Origin: Flavobacteriaceae bacterium UBA3339
Lineage (GTDB): Bacteria > Bacteroidota > Bacteroidia > Flavobacteriales > Flavobacteriaceae
Assembly (NCBI GenBank): GCA_002360925.1
Contig: DERN01000011.1
Coordinates: forward strand, 254,908-318,907
Direction: 5' to 3'
DNA: 64,000 nt
The position numbers and the translations under genes are program-made. Of the stretch, positions 48,922 through 57,037 are shown piece after piece (within the stretch, counting starts at the first letter, position 1; each line of letters starts with the position of its first letter). The notes below the pieces were generated by a model. The model searched no databases and was not told where the DNA came from. It saw only the letters and a list, made by a program, of their open reading frames with translations.

Positions 48922-49311
48922 TTACCTTTTTATAGGCTCAATGATAGTTATTTTTTTTATATCCATAAGACCCCCGCTAAAATTATCATAACTTCCTTTC
49001 CAATTCAAAGCGAAATAGCCTGTTATTTCTACATAACCACTAATCCATTCTTCGGTAATACCCAATTTTTCTAAAGTTGTTTTTGAAGCATAAATGAATA
49101 TAGCATTCTTCCATATTTTATTTATACAATCTTCTTTCGATAAATAAATAGCTCTACCTTCTTTTTCTGTATTATCAAAGAATCCTTTTATTTTAACATC
49201 TTTGTGATCAAATTCTTCCTTATTCGCTAATATTTCAATAATCGAAACTTTCTGTTGCGCTTCTGTTCCTATAGAAACAAAAAGCATTATTAAAATAAGT
49301 ATGTTCTTCAT
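48922..49311 (-). CDS. Secreted small protein, putative immunity partner of the toxin tip
   Basis: A 129-residue exported protein with signal peptide (residues 1-18, ending GTEAQ). The mature part suggests a small beta-barrel of OB-fold type: IEILANKEEFDHKDVKIKGF, then RAIYLSKEDC, then SGYVEITGYFALNWKGSYDN, then LMDIKKITII. It starts four bases after the toxin-tip gene, the usual toxin-immunity order in polymorphic toxin loci. The immunity role is inferred from that position; I know only unnamed relatives of this shape. Confidence 0.6.
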   Translation of the reverse strand: MKNILILIMLFVSIGTEAQQKVSIIEILANKEEFDHKDVKIKGFFDNTEKEGRAIYLSKEDCINKIWKNAIFIYASKTTLEKLGITEEWISGYVEITGYFALNWKGSYDNFSGGLMDIKKITIIEPIKR

Positions 49312-49315
49312 TTTT

Positions 49316-50023
49316 TTATTTAATTTTCATCTCTTCTTCTGTCATATACCCTTCCCAAGGCTTCCTACCCCTCTCCCTAAAAACACCAATTAGTGGGTAA
49401 ACTGTTGGATTTTTATCTGCATTATAATTTTTCTTATTCTTAATTATTGGATGTTTTTTATCATAGGCAAATGAATCAAACAATTTATCGATAACACCTG
49501 TCATTACATCATATTTAAGCCCAAAACCTCCATGAGTTGAAACATAGCCATTAACGTTTTCACCTTTATAAATACTTATATCTTGCACCATACTGAACAT
49601 ATCATCTGACGCTTTTTCATAAGCCGAATGTGTGTGAGCGTCTGGAACTTCTATACCATTTTTAGGAACATAATCTTCTTTTGCATCAACTCCTCCATAT
49701 CTAATACCCACTCCTGAATTTTGATTTTCACCATCTTCTCCTCTAATATACTGTCCATGAGGTCTATCGTAAGTGAAGTAAGTTTCTCCATCCCTTTCAT
49801 ATGAATAAATATTTGATCTCAACTCAGTATCTAAACGAATTGATAAACCATTACATTCTTTTCCAAAATCCTCAAATGCTGCCTCTTCAGTTTTAAACTC
49901 ATCTCCTGGTCTATCTTTCATTCTAGTTGGATCATTACTCACATAATGATAAGGCATCTTATTAGGATATTTCTCCGCCAGCGAATCCACACTTACAAAC
50001 AATACTGCTATTCTACAATCCAC
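49316..50023 (-). pseudogene. Orphan RHS toxin tip with JAB/JAMM-like domain, 5'-truncated
   Basis: A 235-codon frame whose first recognisable part, VSVDSLAEKYPNKMPYHYVS followed by NDP, is the conserved end of an RHS core (normally GRF..VDPLAEKYP). Everything upstream of this junction is missing: the frame opens after a TAA and would need a GTG start (50021-50023). The rest is a variable toxin-like domain with PDAHTHSAYEKASDDMFS, an H-x-H...S-x-D pattern close to the JAMM metallopeptidase site, and NGYVSTHGGFGLKYD. Family name JAB-like toxin is my recall. With no delivery part it is probably silent or a donor cassette for recombination with a full RHS gene. Confidence 0.65.
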
Positions 50024-50076
50024 AAACTTATTAAGGCAAATTACAACAGCTTAAAAATATAAAAATAATATATAAC

Positions 50077-50107
50077 AAAAAAGTCTCGCTAATAGCGAGA
50101 CTTTTTT
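50077..50107 (-). terminator. Terminator of the act-cox operon
   Basis: AAGTCTCGCTAATAGCGAGACTT with a T run on the minus strand, six bases after the coxA stop codon. The RHS remnant begins about 50 bases further on. Confidence 0.88.
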
Positions 50108-50112
50108 GTCTA

Positions 50113-51912
50113 TTAATGATGTCCTCCATCTTTTTCTCCGTCTCTTAACGGAACAGTCTGAGGAACAAAATCTTCTTCATAACCTGGTTTAGAGTAATCA
50201 TAAGGCCAACGGTGTACTTCTGGAATTTCTCCCGGCCAGTTTCCGTGAATATGCTCTACTGGTGTAGTCCACTCTAAAGTTGTAGCTCTCCAAGGGTTTT
50301 GTGAAGCTTTCTTACCATAGAAAATACTATAGAAGAAGTTAAACAAGAACACTAATTGAAATGCAGCACCAACTAAAGCAAACATAGTAATAATGATGTT
50401 TACATCTACCATATCATCGAACATCGGGAATGCAGAGTTTGTATAGTAACGACGTGGTAAACCAGCCATACCGATAAAGTGCATTGGCAAGAAAACGCCG
50501 TACGCACAAACTGCAGTAACCCAGAAATGGATATAACCTAAGTTTTTATTCATCATACGTCCAAACATTTTAGGGAACCAGTGGTAAATACCAGCAAACA
50601 TTCCGTAAAGTGCAGAGATCCCCATTACTAAGTGGAAGTGAGCCACTACGAAATATGTGTCGTGAACGTTGATATCTAAAGTTGAATCTCCTAAGATAAT
50701 CCCTGTTAAACCTCCTGAAATGAATGTAGATACGAAACCAATACTGAATAACATACCTGGGTTCATTTGTAAGTTACCTTTCCATAACGTTGTAATGTAG
50801 TTAAACGCTTTTACAGCCGATGGAATTGCAATTAACAAGGTTGTAAAGGTAAATACAGATCCTAAGAACGGGTTCATACCTGAAACGAACATGTGGTGAC
50901 CCCAAACGATCGTAGATAAGAATGCAATTGCTAAGATTGACGTAATCATGGCACGGTAACCGAAAATTGGTTTACGAGCATTTGCAGCGATAACTTCAGA
51001 AGCAATACCCATTGCAGGTAAAATTACGATGTATACCTCAGGGTGACCTAAGAACCAGAACAAGTGCTCGAACAATACTGGTGAACCACCTTGGTAGTGT
51101 AACACTTCTCCAGCTAAATAAATATCTGATAAGAAGAATGAAGTTCCGAAACTTCTATCCATAATCAACAATAAAGCTGCTGATAATAATACAGGGAACG
51201 ATACGATACCGATAATTGCTGTAACAAATAATGCCCAAACTGTTAATGGCATTCTTGTCATCGTCATTCCTTTAGTTCTTAAATTTAATACGGTTACAAC
51301 ATAGTTCAAAGATCCCATTAATGACTGAGCGATGAACAATGCCATAGAAATTAACCATAATGTCATACCTGTTCCTGAACCTGGAATTGCTTCCGGAACA
51401 GCAGATAATGGCGGATAAATAGTCCAACCTGCTGAAGCCGGTCCTGATTCTACGAATAAAGACGACAACATGATAACAGAAGCTAAGAAGAAAATCCAGA
51501 ACGATAACATGTTCATGAATCCCGAAGCCATATCACGCGCTCCAATTTGTAATGGAATTAATAAATTAGAGAACGTTCCTGATAAACCTGCAGTAAGTAC
51601 AAAGAATACCATAATGGTACCGTGAATAGTTACCAAGGCTAAATAAATATCGTTACGCATTACGCCTCCCGGAGCGAAATCATCTCCTAATAACCAAGAG
51701 AAAACTTTAAACGATTCCTCTGGCCAAGCGATTTGAATACGGAATAATAAAGACATCACAATACCAATGATCCCCATAACAATACCTGTAATAAGGAATT
51801 GTTTAGCAATCATTTTGTGATCCATACTAAAGATGTACTTCGTGATAAAAGTTTCTTTATGATGGTGATCATGTGCATGATCGTGAGTTAATTCGTGTCC
51901 TATTGCTGACAT
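50113..51912 (-). CDS. coxA: Cytochrome c oxidase subunit I
   Basis: The catalytic subunit of the heme-copper oxidase, reducing oxygen to water and pumping protons. The 599-residue protein has twelve helices. The CuB/Tyr motif is FWFLGHPEVYIVILPAMG near residue 290, the CuB histidine pair is VWGHHMFVSGMNP, and the heme ligands are in DTYFVVAHFHLVMG. The histidine-rich start (HELTHDHAHDHHHKE) may bind metal. It is the last gene of the operon, 29 bases after coxB. Its partner subunits III and IV are encoded about 25 kb away. Confidence 0.96.
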   Translation of the reverse strand: MSAIGHELTHDHAHDHHHKETFITKYIFSMDHKMIAKQFLITGIVMGIIGIVMSLLFRIQIAWPEESFKVFSWLLGDDFAPGGVMRNDIYLALVTIHGTIMVFFVLTAGLSGTFSNLLIPLQIGARDMASGFMNMLSFWIFFLASVIMLSSLFVESGPASAGWTIYPPLSAVPEAIPGSGTGMTLWLISMALFIAQSLMGSLNYVVTVLNLRTKGMTMTRMPLTVWALFVTAIIGIVSFPVLLSAALLLIMDRSFGTSFFLSDIYLAGEVLHYQGGSPVLFEHLFWFLGHPEVYIVILPAMGIASEVIAANARKPIFGYRAMITSILAIAFLSTIVWGHHMFVSGMNPFLGSVFTFTTLLIAIPSAVKAFNYITTLWKGNLQMNPGMLFSIGFVSTFISGGLTGIILGDSTLDINVHDTYFVVAHFHLVMGISALYGMFAGIYHWFPKMFGRMMNKNLGYIHFWVTAVCAYGVFLPMHFIGMAGLPRRYYTNSAFPMFDDMVDVNIIITMFALVGAAFQLVFLFNFFYSIFYGKKASQNPWRATTLEWTTPVEHIHGNWPGEIPEVHRWPYDYSKPGYEEDFVPQTVPLRDGEKDGGHH

Positions 51913-51941
51913 ACTAATAATTTTTATTGGTAAAAAACAAA

Positions 51942-53135
51942 TTATTTAATTACTTGAGCAACTACTGCAGTTGTATCAACTACAATTTCTGTCTCTTGTG
52001 TTGACTCAGGAGCTACAGCTGGCTGAGTTTCAACTTTTGGAGCTGTTGCAGCTGCTTTTTCTTCAGCAACTTGTTTTCCTAATCTTGGTTGTTCACTTAA
52101 CCATTTTTTGAAATCTTCTGGAGATTCAACAACAATCTTAGCTTGCATGTTGTAGTGCGAACGTCCACAAATTTTGTTACATAATAATACATAATCAAAA
52201 ACGTATGGCTCTAAACCTGGTTCACCTTTTTCTACTAACGCTTTACTATGCTTGTTACGTGCTTCGTTAATTTTGTTTACTTTATTAACGATATCTTCAC
52301 GCTCTCTCATATCAGTTGTTGTAACTGTAGGAACCATTGCAAATTGTGTAACCATACCTGGTACAGCATTCATTTGCGCACGGAAGTGAGGGAAGTAAGC
52401 AGAGTGTAAAACGTCTTGAGAACGAATTTTGAATACTACTTTTTTACCTACAGGCAAGTGTAATTCTTTTGTCATGATATCATCGTTTCCGTTTGGATCA
52501 GACATATCAACACCTACAGCATTTACACCTTCAATGAAACGAACGTTTGCTTTTCCTAAAACATTATCATCACCTGCGTAACGGATATCCCAACCGAATT
52601 GTTTTGCATATACTTCTACATACATTACTTCTTCTTCTTCGTCATAGTGCATGATGTTGTTCCATGCGTATAATCCGTAAAGGATTAATCCAGATAAAAC
52701 GATTACAGGAATAATAGTCCAAATGAACTCTAATTTATCATTATCTGCGTAGAAGGTAGCTTTGCGACCTTTAATTCCACGAGCAGCGAATGCGAAATAG
52801 TGTAATAAGAACTGAGTTACGATTTGAACAAAGAAGATTACAGCTAATGAAATCCACATTAATTGGTCAACATCTTTTCCGTGTTCAGAAGCCGAATCAC
52901 TCAATAAAGGCATATATCCCCATTTCACACAAGAATAAATCATGAAAATGTAGATAAAACCTAAGAATCCAAACATCAAATATCCATTGATGTTATTGTC
53001 TTTCTCTGTAGCTACTTCCGACTTATACTCTTCACCAACGTGACGTTTGCTTTGAGTCAAGTCAAAAATTTTAGTTAATTGCCAAATCGCAACACCTAAT
53101 AACGCTACAATAACTAATATTAATAAACTCGTCAT
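51942..53135 (-). CDS. coxB: Cytochrome c oxidase subunit II
   Basis: Binds CuA and takes electrons from the cytochrome. The 397-residue protein has an extra N-terminal helix (residues 1-20), two main helices (about 55-75 and 95-120), and a periplasmic cupredoxin domain with the CuA site CNKICGRSHYNM near residue 325. The ligand set Cys, Cys, His and Met is present; the usual Glu between the cysteines is replaced by Lys. A proline/alanine/glutamate-rich tail (about 355-397) follows. No CxxCH is fused at the end, so electrons must come from another cytochrome, probably ActE or ActA. Confidence 0.94.
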   Translation of the reverse strand: MTSLLILVIVALLGVAIWQLTKIFDLTQSKRHVGEEYKSEVATEKDNNINGYLMFGFLGFIYIFMIYSCVKWGYMPLLSDSASEHGKDVDQLMWISLAVIFFVQIVTQFLLHYFAFAARGIKGRKATFYADNDKLEFIWTIIPVIVLSGLILYGLYAWNNIMHYDEEEEVMYVEVYAKQFGWDIRYAGDDNVLGKANVRFIEGVNAVGVDMSDPNGNDDIMTKELHLPVGKKVVFKIRSQDVLHSAYFPHFRAQMNAVPGMVTQFAMVPTVTTTDMREREDIVNKVNKINEARNKHSKALVEKGEPGLEPYVFDYVLLCNKICGRSHYNMQAKIVVESPEDFKKWLSEQPRLGKQVAEEKAAATAPKVETQPAVAPESTQETEIVVDTTAVVAQVIK

Positions 53136-53154
53136 TTGTTTATTACTTTAAATA

Positions 53155-54486
53155 TTAATAATGAAAATGTTTACTTTCCTCGATCATTGGATTATTCTTC
53201 GCTAACAATGGCGCTTTAGCAATTGCAGAGAATCCTACAAAGATAAATAAACCACCAAAGAATAATACAGAACCAATTTCAGCTGCACCAATAAACCATG
53301 AAGCACCTACTGTTCCTGGCATAATCATAACGAAGAAGTCGATATAATGACCTACGATGATTAAAAGACCAGCCATTACGATAATCCAAGATAAACGTTT
53401 GAAATCTGTATTTATCAATAATAAAATAGGCAATACAAAGTTAACTACTAACATACCAAAGAATAAAGTATTGTACTCTTCAATTCTGAAGATAAAGTAC
53501 GTTACCTCTTCCGGGATATTTGAGTACCACTGTAACATGAATTGAGAAAACCAAAGGTATGTCCAGAAGATTGATAAACCGAACATGAATTTAGCCAAAT
53601 CATGGATGTGTGATGTATTTACAAACTCTAAATATCCGTTTCCTTTAAGGTATAATGTAACTAATGCGATTATTGTGATTCCTGTTACGAAGAATGACGC
53701 GAAAACGTACCATCCGAATAACGTAGAATACCAGTGCGTATCGATAGACATAATCCAGTCCCAAGACATGATAGATTCTGTTATGATAAAGAACACTAAA
53801 TAACCAGCAGCTAATTTAAAGTTCTTTTTGTAGAAAGTTAAATCTCCTGTTTCATCTAAAGCTAAAGAGTTTTTACGAGATAACATTCTAAAGATATTCC
53901 AACCACCTAAGAATACAACTGCACGAATCAAGAAGAACGGAATGTTTAAGAAACCTGATTTCCCTTGAATTAATGGGTCATTAGCAACTGTTTCAGCATC
54001 CATCCATACAAATAAATGGTTTAAATGTGCAGAACTCGCTAATAACAATAAGAAGAACAAGATTGATCCTGGTAAAAGGTAAGCAGACAAACCTTCCATT
54101 ACACGGAATAAAACCGGTGACCAACCTGCCGATGCAGCATATTGAATTTGGTTAAAGGTAAAAATACCTAATGAAATTAGCATGAAGAAAATACATCCTA
54201 CATAAACCGCAGCCCAAGGCTTGTTTTGTAATTGATGTAAAACATGCTCTAAGTGAGCTTTGTGCTCTTTATCAGCCTCAACTTTTGCTTGTGCATCTGT
54301 TGTATCATGACCTGCAGTTGCATGTGCATCATGACCACCATGCGCACCATGATGTTGTTCTGTTAAAATTACTTCAACCTCTTCGATTGTTTTTGGCGCT
54401 GATAAGAAACCGTATACGATACCAACAATTCCTAAGAACATTAGTACGAAAGAAAAGGTTTTTAATTTGCTTGAAAATGTGTACAT
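53155..54486 (-). CDS. actF: Alternative complex III subunit ActF
   Basis: A 443-residue inner-membrane protein of the quinol:cytochrome c oxidoreductase complex, with about ten helices. The N-terminus has one helix (about residues 12-30), then a histidine-rich loop with HHGAHGGHDAHATAGHDTTD, which may bind metal. Later helices read SHIHDLAKFMFGLSIFWTYL and LQWYSNIPEEVTYFIFR. ActF is a paralogue-like membrane partner of ActC and is thought to help form the quinol/proton path. Lies between actE (27-base gap) and coxB (19-base gap). Confidence 0.9.
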   Translation of the reverse strand: MYTFSSKLKTFSFVLMFLGIVGIVYGFLSAPKTIEEVEVILTEQHHGAHGGHDAHATAGHDTTDAQAKVEADKEHKAHLEHVLHQLQNKPWAAVYVGCIFFMLISLGIFTFNQIQYAASAGWSPVLFRVMEGLSAYLLPGSILFFLLLLASSAHLNHLFVWMDAETVANDPLIQGKSGFLNIPFFLIRAVVFLGGWNIFRMLSRKNSLALDETGDLTFYKKNFKLAAGYLVFFIITESIMSWDWIMSIDTHWYSTLFGWYVFASFFVTGITIIALVTLYLKGNGYLEFVNTSHIHDLAKFMFGLSIFWTYLWFSQFMLQWYSNIPEEVTYFIFRIEEYNTLFFGMLVVNFVLPILLLINTDFKRLSWIIVMAGLLIIVGHYIDFFVMIMPGTVGASWFIGAAEIGSVLFFGGLFIFVGFSAIAKAPLLAKNNPMIEESKHFHY

Positions 54487-54513
54487 ATCTAAACTTTCAA
54501 ATAAGTTTTACAA

Positions 54514-55062
54514 TTATAATTCCGATTTCAATTTTAACACATAAGCCGAAACCAACCATCTTTCGTGTTGTGTCATTTGGTTTTTATGCGATCCCATTGA
54601 ATTTAATCCATGAGTAACTACATGGTAAATACCTCCTTCTGTTAACTCGCGTTCAGCATAGTTTGGTACCCCTAGGAATTTTTCTCTCTTAACTAAATTA
54701 CCTTTTCCATCTCCTGTTTCACCATGGCAAATTGCACAATAAATATTGAACAATGCTTTAGCTTTATCCATATCCTTATCTGTAAGGCTGTCTAAAGGTG
54801 ATTTTAAATTAGCTTTTGCTAAAGCTAATCCTTCCGGAGTATTGTCGTATCCTTCAGGCTCAAATCCGCGAGGAATAGATCCTTCTGCTGGTAATTGACC
54901 TTCTTTTCCGTTTTTAAATGCGTCTGATTCAGAATATGTTTCGTAAGCTACCGACTCATACATATTAGGGAATAACTGATAGTTCGGTTTTTCCTTATTA
55001 AAACAAGATGTAGCTAAAGTTGAAACTCCTACTAACGCAACTATTTTATATAAAGTCTTCAT
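54514..55062 (-). CDS. actE: Alternative complex III subunit ActE, mono-heme cytochrome c
   Basis: A 182-residue lipoprotein cytochrome. Lipobox LATSC (cysteine 20) anchors it; a cytochrome c domain from about residue 95 has the heme motif IYCAICHGETGDGKG and a distal methionine in GLNSMGSHKNQM. It accepts electrons from ActA and passes them on to the oxidase. Eight bases separate it from actD, and a helical segment (YETYSESDAFKNGKEGQLPA) is typical of ActE. Confidence 0.93.
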   Translation of the reverse strand: MKTLYKIVALVGVSTLATSCFNKEKPNYQLFPNMYESVAYETYSESDAFKNGKEGQLPAEGSIPRGFEPEGYDNTPEGLALAKANLKSPLDSLTDKDMDKAKALFNIYCAICHGETGDGKGNLVKREKFLGVPNYAERELTEGGIYHVVTHGLNSMGSHKNQMTQHERWLVSAYVLKLKSEL

Positions 55063-55069
55063 TCTACTA

Positions 55070-55594
55070 CTATTGTTTATCGATTACTTTAACTTCTACT
55101 GCACCAGTATTTTTAAAGAACTCTACAGCTTCTTCTTCGTTTCCGTGTAAAGCAACTTCCATTAAGAAATGGTCATCTGTTGTTCTTACATCTGGGTTTT
55201 CAGCTTTTTTAAATGGCCATAATTTACTTCTTAAAAAGAATGTAATAACCATTAAGTGGGCTGCGAAGAAAACTGTTAATTCAAACATAATAGGCACGAA
55301 CGCAGGCATGTTCTGAATATAACTAAAACTTGGTTTACCACCAATGTCTTGTGGCCAATCCTGAATCATGATATAATTCATCATATAGGTTGCGAAAGCC
55401 AAACCACATAATCCGTAAATAAACGAACATATTGCTAAACGCGTTGGTTTTAATCCCATTGCTTTATCTAGACCGTGTACAGGAAAAGGCGTGTAAACCT
55501 CTTCGATATGATGATGAGCAGCTCTTGTGGTTTTTACTGCATCCATTAAAACGTCATCATCATTGTATAATACGTGTAAAACTTTTGTACTCAT
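55070..55594 (-). CDS. actD: Alternative complex III subunit ActD (DUF3341)
   Basis: A 174-residue DUF3341 protein: a short cytoplasmic part with HHHIEEVYTPFPVHGLDKAM, two helices (about residues 55-78 and 95-125) and a conserved FLMEVALHGNEEEAVEFFKN stretch at the end. ActD anchors the complex and contacts ActC in the membrane. Seven bases from actE and six from actC, so tightly packed in the operon. Confidence 0.92.
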   Translation of the reverse strand: MSTKVLHVLYNDDDVLMDAVKTTRAAHHHIEEVYTPFPVHGLDKAMGLKPTRLAICSFIYGLCGLAFATYMMNYIMIQDWPQDIGGKPSFSYIQNMPAFVPIMFELTVFFAAHLMVITFFLRSKLWPFKKAENPDVRTTDDHFLMEVALHGNEEEAVEFFKNTGAVEVKVIDKQ

Positions 55595-55600
55595 AATGTA

Positions 55601-57004
55601 TTAATGATTATGTGAATGGTGTCCGTTTTCTCTCTCTCTTTTGTAATTGCTTCCAGACGATTTTAAAATTGTTTTAACCTCTGCCTGAGCAATTACTGGG
55701 AAGCTTCTTGAATATAATAAGAATAATACAAAGAAGAATCCGATAGTTCCGATATAAATTCCAGCATCAACAAAAGTTGGTTGGAACATCGTCCATGATG
55801 ATGGTAAGTAGTCACGGTGTAATGAGGTAACAATAATTACGAAACGCTCGAACCACATACCAATGTTTACAATGATCGATATAATGAAAGATCCTAAGAT
55901 TGATGTACGGATTTTTTTGAACCACATAACTTGCGGAGAAATCACGTTACAAGTCATCATTAACCAATATGACCACCAGTAAGGACCTGTTGCACGATTC
56001 AAGAAAGCGTATTGCTCATACTCTACTCCCGAATACCAAGCTACCCATAACTCGGTGATATATGCAATACCTACAACCGAACCCGTAATCATTACAACAA
56101 TGTTCATTAATTCGATATGCTGAATTGTGATATAATCTTCTAAACTTACTACTTTACGCATAATGATCAACAACGTGTTTACCATTGCGAATCCAGAGAA
56201 GATCGCACCCGCAACGAAGTACGGAGGTAAGATTGTTGTATGCCATCCTGGAATTACAGACGTAGCAAAGTCAAACGATACAATCGTGTGTACAGAAAGT
56301 ACTAACGGAGTAGCTAAACCAGCTAATACTAATGATACTTCCTCAAAACGTTGCCAATCTTTTGCACGTCCTGACCATCCGAAAGATAAAGTTGAATAAA
56401 TTCTCTTAGCGAAAGGTGTAACGGCTCTATCACGTAACATGGCGAAATCTGGCAATAAACCTGTCCACCAGAAAACCAATGATACAGATAAATAAGTCGA
56501 GATCGCAAATACGTCCCATAATAACGGTGAGTTAAAGTTTACCCATAACGAACCAAATTGGTTTGGCATTGGTAATACCCAGTAAGCTAACCAAGGACGT
56601 CCCATGTGAATAATCGGGAACAAGCCTGCCTGAACTACCGAGAAAATCGTCATTGCTTCTGCAGAACGGTTAATTGCCATTCTCCATTTCTGACGGAATA
56701 ATAATAATACGGCCGAAATAAGTGTACCAGCGTGACCGATACCTACCCACCAAACAAAATTGGTGATATCCCAAGCCCAACCTACAGTTTTATTTAATCC
56801 CCACGTACCAATACCTGTAGTGATTGTATAAACCATACAACCAGCTCCCCAAAGGAATGCGATTAAAGCAATCGTGAAAACAGTCCACCATTGTTTATTA
56901 GCACGTCCTTCAACAGGTCTAGCAACATCTACCGTTACATCGTGATAAGTTTTATCACCAAGAACTAAAGGTTTTCTAATGGGTGCTTCGTAATGTGACG
57001 ACAT
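55601..57004 (-). CDS. actC: Alternative complex III subunit ActC (NrfD/PsrC family)
   Basis: A 467-residue NrfD-family membrane protein with about ten helices, taken to hold the quinol site and a proton route. Conserved motifs are WVGIGHAGTLISAVLLLFRQ, MTIFSVVQAGLFPIIHMGRP and VNFNSPLLWDVFAISTYLSV. A histidine-bearing tail (NGHHSHNH) ends the protein. It begins 34 bases after actB. The paralogous actF lies downstream. Confidence 0.94.
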   Translation of the reverse strand: MSSHYEAPIRKPLVLGDKTYHDVTVDVARPVEGRANKQWWTVFTIALIAFLWGAGCMVYTITTGIGTWGLNKTVGWAWDITNFVWWVGIGHAGTLISAVLLLFRQKWRMAINRSAEAMTIFSVVQAGLFPIIHMGRPWLAYWVLPMPNQFGSLWVNFNSPLLWDVFAISTYLSVSLVFWWTGLLPDFAMLRDRAVTPFAKRIYSTLSFGWSGRAKDWQRFEEVSLVLAGLATPLVLSVHTIVSFDFATSVIPGWHTTILPPYFVAGAIFSGFAMVNTLLIIMRKVVSLEDYITIQHIELMNIVVMITGSVVGIAYITELWVAWYSGVEYEQYAFLNRATGPYWWSYWLMMTCNVISPQVMWFKKIRTSILGSFIISIIVNIGMWFERFVIIVTSLHRDYLPSSWTMFQPTFVDAGIYIGTIGFFFVLFLLYSRSFPVIAQAEVKTILKSSGSNYKRERENGHHSHNH

Positions 57005-57037
57005 AATCCTTTATAATGTTTCTAATTAATACTATAC

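Noticed and set aside
48760..49074. 104-codon plus-strand frame in and beyond the gap after the methyltransferase
   Set aside because: It includes a terminator hairpin and overlaps the secreted immunity-like gene in antisense.
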